Below, one piece after another: positions 17,787-26,123 of a stretch of 64,000 bases of DNA. The stretch is from NCBI RefSeq assembly GCF_034262375.1, contig NZ_CP139558.1, positions 4,092,001 to 4,156,000 of the forward strand. The letters run 5' to 3'. The position numbers and the translations under genes were made by a program. The notes under the pieces were generated by a model, which saw nothing but the letters and a program-made list of their open reading frames with translations, did no database searches and was not told the DNA's origin. Origin of the DNA: Mucilaginibacter sabulilitoris. GTDB taxonomy: Bacteria > Bacteroidota > Bacteroidia > Sphingobacteriales > Sphingobacteriaceae. Each line of letters begins with the position of its first letter. The stretch's first letter is position 1.

Positions 17787-19166
17787 TTATTCGCCTCTTT
17801 TGAGACCGAATTTTTCAATTTTACTATAAAGGTGGCTGCGTTGTATATCAATATCATCAGCCGTTTTTGATACGTTCCAATTGTTTTTTTCGAGCTTGAA
17901 CTTGATGTATTCGCGCTCGGCAAAATCTTTGTATTCCTGGAAGTTGTTAAACTGTTCAAAATCCGTTTGGGCTGCACCGCTATTATCTCCGCCCGCCACC
18001 GCCGGTGCCGATGGATTGGCAAATGCCCTTACGTCATTATCGGTTATGGTTTTATCGCTCAATATAATTAAACGCTCTACCATGTTTCTGAGCTCACGGA
18101 TGTTACCCGTCCAGGGTAGAGCCTTTAACGCTTCCAGTGCTGCGTCTGATATTTTTTTAACAGGCATACCATATTCACTGCATATTTCATCCAAAAAGCT
18201 CTGGGTAAGCAGCGAAATATCGTCCTTGCGCTCAACCAAAGGTGGAACATGTATTAATATAACGCTGAGGCGGTGATAAAGGTCCATACGGAAATTACCG
18301 GCCTCAATTTCCTTCAGCAGGTCTTTATTGGTGGCAGCTACCACACGTACATCAACATCTATCTCTTTTTCACCACCAACACGTGTAATTTTATTCTCTT
18401 GCAGGGCGCGTAAAACCTTGGCCTGTGCAGACTGGCTCATGTCGCCAATTTCATCAAGAAAGAGGGTGCCACCGTTGGCCGATTCAAATTTACCAATACG
18501 TTGCTTAATTGCCGAAGTAAAGGAGCCTTTTTCGTGGCCAAATAATTCGCTTTCAATTAATTCAGAGGGGATGGCGGCGCAATTAACCTCAATGATAGGG
18601 GCGCTTGAACGATTTGATTTTTCATGCAGCCAGCGTGCTACCAGCTCTTTACCGCTACCATTGGCACCTGTAATTAATACGCGAGCATCAGTAGGGGCTA
18701 CCCGGTCAATAGTTTCTTTTATTTTAACAATGGCCTGTGAATTACCCAAAATGGAACGGACCTTTGAAACTTTACGTTTTAAAACTTTGGCCTCAACAAC
18801 CAGGCTTCCCCTGTCAAGCGCGTTACGTACGGTAATTAGTAAACGGTTTAGATCGGGTGGTTTTGATATAAAATCAAATGCTCCCTTTTTACTGGCTTCA
18901 ATAGCTGTTTCAACAGTACCGTGGCCCGATATCATGATAAACGGCAGATCAGGTTTTATTGATAAACCTTCAGTTAATACTTCCATGCCATCCATGCGGT
19001 TCATTTTAATATCGCACAGTACGAGGTCATAATCCTTTTTTTCTATTAGTTGTAAACCGTCTACACCATTGTCTACGTCTTCAACTTCATAATCCTCATA
19101 TTCAAGTATTTCACGCAAGGTATTCCGGATAGCCCGTTCATCATCAATTATTAAAATTTTAGCCAT
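17787..19166 (-). CDS. Sigma-54-dependent response regulator, NtrC family
   Basis: From the ATG at 19166 (MAKILIIDDERAIRN) the 459 residues form three domains. A receiver domain has the phosphoacceptor region DLVLCDIKMNRMDG. An AAA+ domain carries ITGANGSGKE (Walker A), GGTLFLDEIGDMS (Walker B) and the arginine-finger region. A C-terminal Fis-type HTH has NVSKTADDIDIQRSHLYSKI. The GAFTGA loop that contacts sigma-54 reads GSFTSA. No histidine kinase is adjacent, so its partner is unknown. Upstream sequence up to 19250 is open but not conserved. Confidence 0.9.
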   Translation of the reverse strand: MAKILIIDDERAIRNTLREILEYEDYEVEDVDNGVDGLQLIEKKDYDLVLCDIKMNRMDGMEVLTEGLSIKPDLPFIMISGHGTVETAIEASKKGAFDFISKPPDLNRLLITVRNALDRGSLVVEAKVLKRKVSKVRSILGNSQAIVKIKETIDRVAPTDARVLITGANGSGKELVARWLHEKSNRSSAPIIEVNCAAIPSELIESELFGHEKGSFTSAIKQRIGKFESANGGTLFLDEIGDMSQSAQAKVLRALQENKITRVGGEKEIDVDVRVVAATNKDLLKEIEAGNFRMDLYHRLSVILIHVPPLVERKDDISLLTQSFLDEICSEYGMPVKKISDAALEALKALPWTGNIRELRNMVERLIILSDKTITDNDVRAFANPSAPAVAGGDNSGAAQTDFEQFNNFQEYKDFAEREYIKFKLEKNNWNVSKTADDIDIQRSHLYSKIEKFGLKRGE

Positions 19167-19252
19167 GTTTATAAGTAAATTGGAAGTAATGTTCTGGTTG
19201 CTAATATATAAGATTTTGTATAGAAAAATAAACACTTTAGCTGCTAACAAAA

Positions 19253-19284
19253 ATAACCCCTTCCTGTTTGCAGGAAAGGGTTAT
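19253..19284 (-). terminator. rnpB terminator
   Basis: A 14-bp stem with one mismatch (ATAACCCCTTCCTG against CAGGAAAGGGTTAT), loop TTTG, followed on the minus strand by TTATTTTTG directly after the RNase P RNA. Confidence 0.8.
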
Positions 19285-19287
19285 ATA

Positions 19288-19677
19288 ATTCAGCAGCAAA
19301 TCTGTAAGCCGGGTTCTGTATTGCCAAAAGGCAACTTCTATCATTAATCTGGCCCTGCCATTGCTGACAGGTTTAAACAACCTACCCATTCCAGAGTCGT
19401 CTGCCCGAAGGGCAGATTGCGGGAGCGAGCAACTCCGCTTCCGGAACCTATTTGGTTTTTCAACTCCTGAGGTTTACCGCCATCTCCGGTCGCCCGGAAA
19501 TGCCGTGAGCTCTTACCTCACGTTTTCACCCTTACCCCGATAAATCGTGGCGGTATCATTTCTGTGGCACTTGCTGTCGCCGGCTGCCGGCGCCTTCCCG
19601 TTAGGAAGCAGGATGCTCTGTGTTGCCCGGACTTTCCTCCGCTATACAAAGACAGCAGCGATAGAACGCTTTGCAGC
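19288..19677 (-). ncRNA. rnpB: RNase P RNA, bacterial class A
   Basis: The RNA subunit of RNase P is the catalytic part that trims tRNA 5' ends. On the minus strand the diagnostic GAGGAAAGTCCGGGC occurs at 19625-19639 and its 3' partner TACAGAACCCGGCTTACAG at 19302-19320, forming the conserved P4 core. The 5' end (AGCTGCAAA, 19670-19678) can pair with TTTGCTGCT at the 3' end as helix P1. Length of about 390 nt is normal. Ends are approximate. A TACCTTTA -7-like box lies at 19680-19687. Short open frames here are chance. Confidence 0.95.
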
Positions 19678-19828
19678 TGTAAAGGTAAGTAATTTTTTAA
19701 TGAGCTGCTAAGGCGAGAGTACAAGTGGCCAAGCTCATTTATATATGTTTTTAATCAATGGTCAAATAAAATGAAACCCAATTAAATTCCTTTTATTAAT
19801 TTAGTGATTTAACCAAAACCTGTTTACA

Positions 19829-20230
19829 ATGATGAGAAAAAATAACCGGCAAATATGGGCAGTACTCTGTTGCCTTAGCCTGGCTTCCTGTGCCACTTTT
19901 CAGCGTAGCGACTTGTATTTCGGAAGGGGTATTCCCAACGGCGGCCAGGTAAGCGAACAACAATGGAAGGCGTTCAGCGACAGTGTTATCAGTCGCTATT
20001 TTCCCGAAGGATATACCGAGTGGGATGCTTCGGGCCGATGGAAAGACACCCAAACAAAAGTAACCATAACAGAACCGACTAAAGTAGCCACGTTTTTTGG
20101 GAAATCAAGTAAGCAAAGAGACGCTGCGTTAGACAGCATTGCTCAGCAATATATAAGGCGGTTTCATCAGCAAAGCGTATTGCGCACGGATAGTAAATCA
20201 AGTGTGCGCTTTATTAGTAAAACACCCTGA
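19829..20230 (+). CDS. DUF3574-family lipoprotein
   Basis: The 133-residue protein starts with a lipoprotein signal (LCCLSLASC, Cys near 23). It carries the DUF3574 pattern: SDLYFGRGIPNGGQVSEQQWKAF, ISRYFPEGYTEWDASGRW, then a conserved strand and a C-terminal helix region. The function of this family is unknown. The ATG at 19829 is followed by a second ATG at 19832, and either could be used. The gene stands alone and converges on the cytochrome operon. Confidence 0.75.
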   Translation: MMRKNNRQIWAVLCCLSLASCATFQRSDLYFGRGIPNGGQVSEQQWKAFSDSVISRYFPEGYTEWDASGRWKDTQTKVTITEPTKVATFFGKSSKQRDAALDSIAQQYIRRFHQQSVLRTDSKSSVRFISKTP

Positions 20231-20249
20231 TCAATCTGATAATATTAAA

Positions 20250-20666
20250 CTACCTGCATTTAGTCAGATCGGTTTGAACCTGCTGCAAATTAATTGTACC
20301 GCCTTTATTGCCAAAGGAATTGGTAACGTAGGTAAGTACTTTGGCAATTTCAATAGGAGACAAGTCGCTGGCAGGCATTTCACCTTCAAAGGGCCTGCCG
20401 GCTATTGTTATTTTACCTTTAAGGCCGTTTTTTAGAAAACAGGCTAAAGATGTGCGATTGGTCTGTAAATAACCATTATCAGTAAGCGGAGGGATCAGCG
20501 CTTGTAAACCTTCTCCTTTTTCACCATGACAGTTTTGGCAATGGGCAAGATATATAACACTGCCACCCGAATAATAGCGGTTAAATTCTACCTGTTCATC
20601 GCTTTGGCAGGAAGCTATCAAGCCAACCAGCAAACCTATGCCAACAGTTATAAAACCTGCTTTCAT
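20250..20666 (-). CDS. Monohaem cytochrome c lipoprotein
   Basis: The 138-residue protein has a lipoprotein-like signal ending LIASCQSDE, then the haem c motif CQNCHGEKGEG and a downstream Met-ligand region EGEMPASDLSPIEIAKVLTYV. It is an envelope-anchored electron carrier. Its start overlaps the stop of the SCO1 gene by 4 bases (ATGA), making it the third gene of a coupled operon. This pairing suggests work with a copper-containing terminal oxidase or a related respiratory enzyme located elsewhere. Confidence 0.9.
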   Translation of the reverse strand: MKAGFITVGIGLLVGLIASCQSDEQVEFNRYYSGGSVIYLAHCQNCHGEKGEGLQALIPPLTDNGYLQTNRTSLACFLKNGLKGKITIAGRPFEGEMPASDLSPIEIAKVLTYVTNSFGNKGGTINLQQVQTDLTKCR

Positions 20667-21325
20667 TTAGCAGCATTAGCCTCATCCGGTTCGGCCTTTA
20701 ACGTTTTTATATCGGCAATTAGTTTTGTTACCTGGGCCGGGTCGGTGCCATCATAGGTGCCGCGCAGGCGTTTTTGTTTATCAACCAAAATAAAATAACC
20801 GTCATGAATAAATTCTCCTTGTGGGTTTTTATCCATTACCGATACTAGGTAGTTTTTAGCAATTTGATAAATATCCTCTTTGCTTCCGTGTAAAAGCCAC
20901 CAGGTATTTCCACTGATGCCCATTTTGTCGGCATATTTTTTCAATACCGGAACGGTATCATATTTAGGATCAATAGAGTGTGATAGTATCCTGAAATTGT
21001 CATCTGCCTTAAACTCATTATATACGTTTAGCATATTCCGGTGCATTATCGGACAAATAGAAGGGCAGGTGGTAAAGAAAAAGTCGGCCACATATATCTT
21101 ACCGGCAAGGCTTTTACCGGTAATCGTATCGGCATATTGGTTTACAAATTTAAAATCGGGTATGGTTGAATAAACGGTATCGGTAACGGTTTGTCCGTTA
21201 ACGGTTTTGGTAACCGGCTCGCGGTTGCCTAAAATGGGAAGTTTTGCCTGATCGCTTTTGCCCGATTTACATGCGCTGTATAATGATATAATAATAGTTA
21301 GCGCACTTATTAATTGTTTCTTCAT
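20663..21325 (-). CDS. SCO1/SenC family copper-binding lipoprotein
   Basis: SCO proteins deliver copper to the CuA site of cytochrome oxidase or act as thiol-redox proteins. The 220 residues have a lipoprotein signal (LISALTIIISLYSAC), the CX3C pair in FFFTTCPSICPIM and a third ligand histidine in EFIHDGYFILVD, within a thioredoxin-like fold. The start overlaps the upstream lipoprotein stop by 4 bases and its own stop overlaps the cytochrome c start, so three genes are tightly coupled. Confidence 0.9.
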   Translation of the reverse strand: MKKQLISALTIIISLYSACKSGKSDQAKLPILGNREPVTKTVNGQTVTDTVYSTIPDFKFVNQYADTITGKSLAGKIYVADFFFTTCPSICPIMHRNMLNVYNEFKADDNFRILSHSIDPKYDTVPVLKKYADKMGISGNTWWLLHGSKEDIYQIAKNYLVSVMDKNPQGEFIHDGYFILVDKQKRLRGTYDGTDPAQVTKLIADIKTLKAEPDEANAAK

Positions 21326-21732
21326 TTTTTAGTAGTTGTACTCAAATATTTATTTGAACTGGTAACTGCAATATTTATTTGTGAATCAATAACGGTTATC
21401 TTCTTTTTTTGATCCGTTAAATAATCAATGATCTCCTGGTGTGATTTTCCTTTGTTTTCAGCATCAAAATTATGCATCCAGTCGCTCATGGCATCATCAG
21501 CGTCATCAACTAATTTTAAATATACTTTGGCCGAATCAACGTTTATTGTAGTTGAATCGTGCTTGATCAAACTATCAATGATCATTTTATTTTTCATTAA
21601 ATGCTCGTCACTGGCCATTACTTTATCATGTACGGCAATAACGCTGTCTAAAAGTAATTTTTCCTGTTTTTTAGTATCCGCACAACCCATTGTTATTGCT
21701 GCTGTTAAAACGGCGAAGATGTATTTTTTCAT
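21322..21732 (-). CDS. Helical lipoprotein of unknown function, first gene of the SCO1 operon
   Basis: The 136-residue product has a lipoprotein signal (MKKYIFAVLTAAITMGC, Cys17) and a mostly alpha-helical, charged mature part (LLLDSVIAVHDKVMASDEHLM, WMHNFDAENKGKSHQEIIDYL). Similar Bacteroidota proteins are sometimes labelled viral A-type inclusion protein, a label without functional meaning. Coupling to SCO1 and cytochrome c suggests an envelope role in respiration or copper handling, which is inference only. Confidence 0.6.
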   Translation of the reverse strand: MKKYIFAVLTAAITMGCADTKKQEKLLLDSVIAVHDKVMASDEHLMKNKMIIDSLIKHDSTTINVDSAKVYLKLVDDADDAMSDWMHNFDAENKGKSHQEIIDYLTDQKKKITVIDSQINIAVTSSNKYLSTTTKK

Positions 21733-21781
21733 GATTTTATGTCGATAGGGTAAGCAATGGCAAATATTGTAAATAAACCGG

Positions 21782-22261
21782 TTAAATATTACTTTTTAAC
21801 ACTCTTAAATAATGACTATAGTCAGTAATGGGTAAACTTTGCGCCCCTGCAAATTTTAATTGCTGACCTGCCTGAGCCCGGGTGTGCGTACCGTGATTGA
21901 TCACATGAGCAAAAACGTCGCTCAGTTGATCCTGGAAATGATCGCCTTTGAAATTTTGGTAGTTAATTATTCTGCTAAAATCACTTTCAGTTAATTCTTT
22001 TAAATAGTTTATCCACGCCTCATGATATTCATTTATGAGTTCGGAGCAATGCGCGGCTGTAAACTCGGGCCAGGCATTATTCATGCCAGAGGGTAAGCCT
22101 TTACACCTTCTGAGCCATACCAGCTCTGTAGTTAATAAATGCGAAAGGAGTTGTACCGGTTTTTGAGGTTCACTTGCTTTAAATATAGCTTGTAATATGA
22201 GCTCATTGGCAAAACGGTCATAATTGAACATTTTAATAAAATGTGTTTTCATCCCGGACAA
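21782..22261 (-). CDS. DinB-family (four-helix) putative metalloenzyme
   Basis: The 159 residues fit the DinB/YfiT-like fold: an N-terminal helix (FNYDRFANELILQAIF), a metal-ligand helix (LLSHLLTTELVWLRRC), and a C-terminal helix with two histidines (DVFAHVINHGTHTRAQ). The three histidines are the usual metal triad. Members include thiol-dependent transferases and damage-induced proteins; the substrate here is unknown. The second ATG nine bases downstream (MKTHFIK) is an alternative start. Confidence 0.8.
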   Translation of the reverse strand: MSGMKTHFIKMFNYDRFANELILQAIFKASEPQKPVQLLSHLLTTELVWLRRCKGLPSGMNNAWPEFTAAHCSELINEYHEAWINYLKELTESDFSRIINYQNFKGDHFQDQLSDVFAHVINHGTHTRAQAGQQLKFAGAQSLPITDYSHYLRVLKSNI

Positions 22262-22392
22262 ACAATTAATGAAACAAGTATCCGTGTTAAATCGTTCTGT
22301 TCAAAGTATTTGGGATTAATAATATGATAATATAACTGTTACAATTAAGTTATACGGGCGTCTTACCTTTAAGTATACAAAAAAACATAGTT

Positions 22393-22482
22393 ATGAAACT
22401 CATCTCAGTTTTTTCAAGGCTTATCAATGGTCTCCGCGAATGGATGATCCTGAAAAGTATGAAATCATCTTTCATACATTAA
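22393..22482 (+). CDS. Possible 29-residue peptide
   Basis: An ATG at 22393 opens a 29-codon frame (MKLISVFSRLINGLREWMIL start) ending at TAA 22480-22482. It is amphipathic and basic, and lies in the gap between dinB and the GH1 gene. There is no clear Shine-Dalgarno or exact promoter box. It may be a real small protein or chance; conservation would decide. Confidence 0.25.
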   Translation: MKLISVFSRLINGLREWMILKSMKSSFIH

Positions 22483-22499
22483 GTTTTCCGTTATAATTT

Positions 22500-22527
22500 T
22501 TGTTTTATAAATATAATTGCACTTTTG
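22500..22527 (+). promoter_or_regulatory. Putative promoter of the GH1 gene
   Basis: A TTG at 22500-22502, 17 bases of spacer, and CACTTTTG at 22520-22527 (one mismatch to TAnnTTTG) lie 21 bases before the beta-glucosidase ATG. Confidence 0.4.
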
Positions 22528-22548
22528 GGCTTTGTGTAGCTCAATTTA

Positions 22549-23910
22549 ATGGAATTAACTGATCAGGATATAAAACTTCATAGACAACTTTTTGGCGCCG
22601 ATTTTATTTGGGGAGTATCCACTGCCGCCTTTCAAATTGAGGGTGCCCATGATGTGCACGGCAAAGGCGAATCTGTTTGGGATAATTTTACCGCTAAGAA
22701 AGGGAAAATATTAAATGCCGATCACGCGCGTATTTCCTGCGACTTTTATAATCGGTATAAAGAGGATATTGATCTGATCAAACAGCTTAATATTCCAAAT
22801 TTCAGGTTTTCGATATCATGGACGCGGTTGCTACCAACAGGAACCGGCCAAATAAATCAGGCAGGAATTGATTATTATAACCAGGTAATTAATTACTGTA
22901 TTGAAAAAGGGGTTGAACCCTGGATTACCATTTATCATTGGGACTTGCCACAGGTGCTTGAACAGAAGGGTGGGTGGACAAACCGGGAGGTTGTTGATTG
23001 GTTCAGTGAGTTTGTGACGCTGTGTGCCCAAAGCTTTGGCGATAGGGTTAAACATTGGATGGTAATGAACGAGCCTGTTGTATTTACCGGTGCGGGTTAC
23101 TTTTTTGGTATACATGCCCCGGGTCGCAGCGGTATTAAAAACTTTATTCCAGCCATACATCATGTTGTTTTAAGTATTACTGCAGGGGCCAAAATTTTAC
23201 GGAACTTATTACCCCAGGCGCAAATAGGTACTACATTTTCATGCTCACAAATAGAGCCGCTTACAAATAAACCGCGTGATATTGCTGCCGCCACAAGAGC
23301 CGATGCATTGATAAACAGGTTATTTATTGAACCTATTTTAGGCATGGGTTATCCAGTAAAAGAGTTACCAGTATTAAAAGGCCTGCAAAAGTATTTTTTG
23401 CCCGGGGATGAGGATAAGATGCAGTTTGATTTTGATTTTATTGGGATACAGAACTACACCCGCGAAATTGTAAAATACTCTTTTTTTACACCATATATTA
23501 ACGCCCGTATGGTTAAGGCCGAAAACAGGGATGTTGAGTTAACGGCTATGCGCTGGGAGGTTTATCCTCCATCAATCTATCACATGATTAAAAAGTTTGA
23601 CGCTTATCCGGGTGTAAAAAATATTATTGTTACTGAAAATGGATCTGCTTTTCCTGATTCGGTAAAAGATGATAAGGTTGATGACCCTAAACGGCTGCAA
23701 TATTTACAAAACTATATTGCACAGGTTTTAAAGGCAAAAAATGAAGGTTGTAAGGTTAATGGATACTTCGTTTGGACGCTTACCGATAATTTTGAATGGG
23801 CCGAAGGTTACCATCCGCGTTTTGGTTTAATTTATGTTGACCACACTACACAACAACGCATTGTGAAATCATCTGGCCAATGGTACGCAGATTTTTTAAC
23901 TGGACAATAG
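22549..23910 (+). CDS. GH1 family beta-glucosidase
   Basis: The 453-residue enzyme has GH1 hallmarks: FIWGVSTAAFQIEGA near the N-terminus, GESVWDNF, FRFSISWTRLLP, the acid/base glutamate in NEP (E175) and the nucleophile in TENGS (E363). WTLTDNFEWAEGYHPRFGL forms the aglycone region. It lacks a signal peptide, so it should hydrolyse imported beta-glycosides in the cytoplasm. Length is normal for GH1. No transporter is beside it. Confidence 0.93.
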   Translation: MELTDQDIKLHRQLFGADFIWGVSTAAFQIEGAHDVHGKGESVWDNFTAKKGKILNADHARISCDFYNRYKEDIDLIKQLNIPNFRFSISWTRLLPTGTGQINQAGIDYYNQVINYCIEKGVEPWITIYHWDLPQVLEQKGGWTNREVVDWFSEFVTLCAQSFGDRVKHWMVMNEPVVFTGAGYFFGIHAPGRSGIKNFIPAIHHVVLSITAGAKILRNLLPQAQIGTTFSCSQIEPLTNKPRDIAAATRADALINRLFIEPILGMGYPVKELPVLKGLQKYFLPGDEDKMQFDFDFIGIQNYTREIVKYSFFTPYINARMVKAENRDVELTAMRWEVYPPSIYHMIKKFDAYPGVKNIIVTENGSAFPDSVKDDKVDDPKRLQYLQNYIAQVLKAKNEGCKVNGYFVWTLTDNFEWAEGYHPRFGLIYVDHTTQQRIVKSSGQWYADFLTGQ

Positions 23911-23925
23911 ATCACTCCTGATTAA

Positions 23926-26013
23926 TTACTTGGGTAGCGAAAGATAAAAAGTGGTGCCATCTTCCGTATCACTTTCAAACCATATCCGGCCATTATGTTT
24001 TTCCATGATCTGCTGACAAATGGATAGACCGAGCCCAAATGATTTTTCACCTTCTGTACCCGGACGTTTGGCATCAGTAAACATATTAAATACCTGGTTT
24101 TTTAATTTATCAGGTATTCCGATACCATGATCTTTTACCTGAATATGAACCTCCTGTTCAAGGTTTACCGCTTTAACAAGTATATGACCATTTGCCGGAC
24201 TGAATTTTATCGCATTGCTTATAAGGTTGCTGATAACGCGCCATATTTTTTCCCTGCTCATCATTATTTCCTGCGGGTAGCATAGCAATTCAAGATTTAT
24301 CACCTGGTTTTTTTCAGCCGCTTTAAAACGCAATAATTCTATACTATTGCTTAGTAAGGCATTTATATCAACCGGTTCCTTATTAAGCGGTGCTGTTGCC
24401 GTATTGGTAGCTTCAAGTATCTCATTAATTAGTTCGAGTGAGTTGAATGATGTTTCCTTTATGAGGTTGAGCATTTCTTTTTGTTCATCAGTATAATCGT
24501 CATCAGTCATTACACTGGTTAATGAGGCTATACCTCCTATAGGATTTCTGAGGTCATGTGCAACTGTACGTAATATCCGGTCTTTTTCCTGGTTATTTAG
24601 TTTTAGTTCGTCCAGTGTATATTCCAGATGGTTGTTCTGATCATTGATCTGATCATTTAAAGTCTTAACGGCTATAATATCCTGTTTTGATCTTTTTAAA
24701 TTTCTGAAAACAAGAAAAATAATGATTACCGCCATGATGGAAAATAATACGGTTAGGTAAATGTAAATAAGCTGTAGTTTGTTATGATCCTTGAGGCTTT
24801 CTATCTGGTTTTGTTTATCAAAATTAGCCTGTTGCTGATTAACATCGGTGCTTTTGAGAGAGTTTATTTTTTTTATTGCTGAATCTTTAAGGGTGGAGTA
24901 GGTTCTTAAATAATAAAGCGCTTTTTGATAATCCTTTTTCTGAGTATAGTATTTACTCATTAAATCGTTCCAATTAGGCTCAACATCTTCATTGCTTAAG
25001 CTATCCAGTTGCACCCGAAGATGCTGTAGCAAATCAAACAATTTATCAGACCTGTTCCGGGTAAGGTACAAGCGCGCAAGTTTTATTTCGGTAAGTTGTG
25101 CGTCATGGTTATCATTGCCATTTCGCAGGTTAATGCTGATGCTTTTCTTTAGCAACTGCTCGGCTAATGCGTATTGATGGGTTATTAACGCAACTTCACC
25201 CTGATCGCCATAAATTACCCCCCTGGCCACATCAATTAGGTTGGATAAACTACTAAATCGTTTATTACCTGAATTTATATAGCTAAGTGCTTTTGTAAAA
25301 TACAATGAGGCGCTATCAATCATATTAGCATTTTTATAGCTTTCGCCGATGTTACCGAGCAATTCCTGCCGCTGATAAAAAGATTTAAAGTCATCTTTAT
25401 AAGCCATACTTTGCCGATAGCTAATTTTAAAATAATTGGCAGCTTGCTGATAATGGGATTGTTTAAACAATATCATCCCCATGCGATAGGTATACTCGGC
25501 CAGTATTGCGTTATTGATTAGGTTTTTACCTATAAAGTAGCCCTGATAATAATGTTTGTAAGCATCGCTATACTGGGAAAGATTGAAATAAGCATCTCCG
25601 GAGGCAAAGTTAGCTTCGGCGTAGTTAATAAGATATTGCTTTTTTGTAATGCTTCTTCGGGCAGTGATAAGCATGCTATCTGCATACAACAATGTTTTTT
25701 TGAGATTATGGGTAGTCTCTTTTTCATACAGGTAGTGGAGGCCATAAAATCTAAAAGAATCATTTACAAAAGGGTGTTTAAGTTGTTTAAAACCAGAATC
25801 GAGATAATGTACACCTATTACAGGCTCTTTTTTAATTTCATAATACTGTACAACAGTATCATATATAGGTTTAAATCCGGGCGAATAATCGCCTGTGTCT
25901 TTTTTATTATCTGAACAGGATTGTAAAAGTAAAGAAAATGCCAAAAGCAGCCATAAGGCATGGCCATTTATTATAATACGTTTTAAATTAATAAGGTATC
26001 GGGGGTCTGACAT
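23926..26013 (-). CDS. TPR-sensor histidine kinase with lipoprotein-like signal
   Basis: From the ATG at 26013 the protein has 695 residues. It starts with a signal ending LLLQSCSDNK, a good lipobox. A periplasmic TPR array runs to about 400, and one membrane helix (YIYLTVLFSIMAVIIIFLVF) lies at about 410-435. A coiled-coil segment precedes HisKA with the phosphoacceptor in TVAHDLRNP (about 487), then HATPase_c with NLISNAIKF, DHGIGIP and GLGLSIC. It has no receiver domain and no adjacent regulator. A longer start at 26067 adds another hydrophobic stretch. Confidence 0.88.
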   Translation of the reverse strand: MSDPRYLINLKRIIINGHALWLLLAFSLLLQSCSDNKKDTGDYSPGFKPIYDTVVQYYEIKKEPVIGVHYLDSGFKQLKHPFVNDSFRFYGLHYLYEKETTHNLKKTLLYADSMLITARRSITKKQYLINYAEANFASGDAYFNLSQYSDAYKHYYQGYFIGKNLINNAILAEYTYRMGMILFKQSHYQQAANYFKISYRQSMAYKDDFKSFYQRQELLGNIGESYKNANMIDSASLYFTKALSYINSGNKRFSSLSNLIDVARGVIYGDQGEVALITHQYALAEQLLKKSISINLRNGNDNHDAQLTEIKLARLYLTRNRSDKLFDLLQHLRVQLDSLSNEDVEPNWNDLMSKYYTQKKDYQKALYYLRTYSTLKDSAIKKINSLKSTDVNQQQANFDKQNQIESLKDHNKLQLIYIYLTVLFSIMAVIIIFLVFRNLKRSKQDIIAVKTLNDQINDQNNHLEYTLDELKLNNQEKDRILRTVAHDLRNPIGGIASLTSVMTDDDYTDEQKEMLNLIKETSFNSLELINEILEATNTATAPLNKEPVDINALLSNSIELLRFKAAEKNQVINLELLCYPQEIMMSREKIWRVISNLISNAIKFSPANGHILVKAVNLEQEVHIQVKDHGIGIPDKLKNQVFNMFTDAKRPGTEGEKSFGLGLSICQQIMEKHNGRIWFESDTEDGTTFYLSLPK

Positions 26014-26123
26014 TAAATGTTGCGTAACAACAAATATAACAGTCGTTACCAAGATGAGCAATAGCAATATACTTAATTATTGCTTAATAATTAAGTGGTT
26101 GTTAATGAAATTAATCTTAATGT

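Noticed and set aside
19361..19724. Short open frames on both strands near 19.4-19.7 kb
   Set aside because: They lie inside RNase P RNA, whose conserved core is clear.
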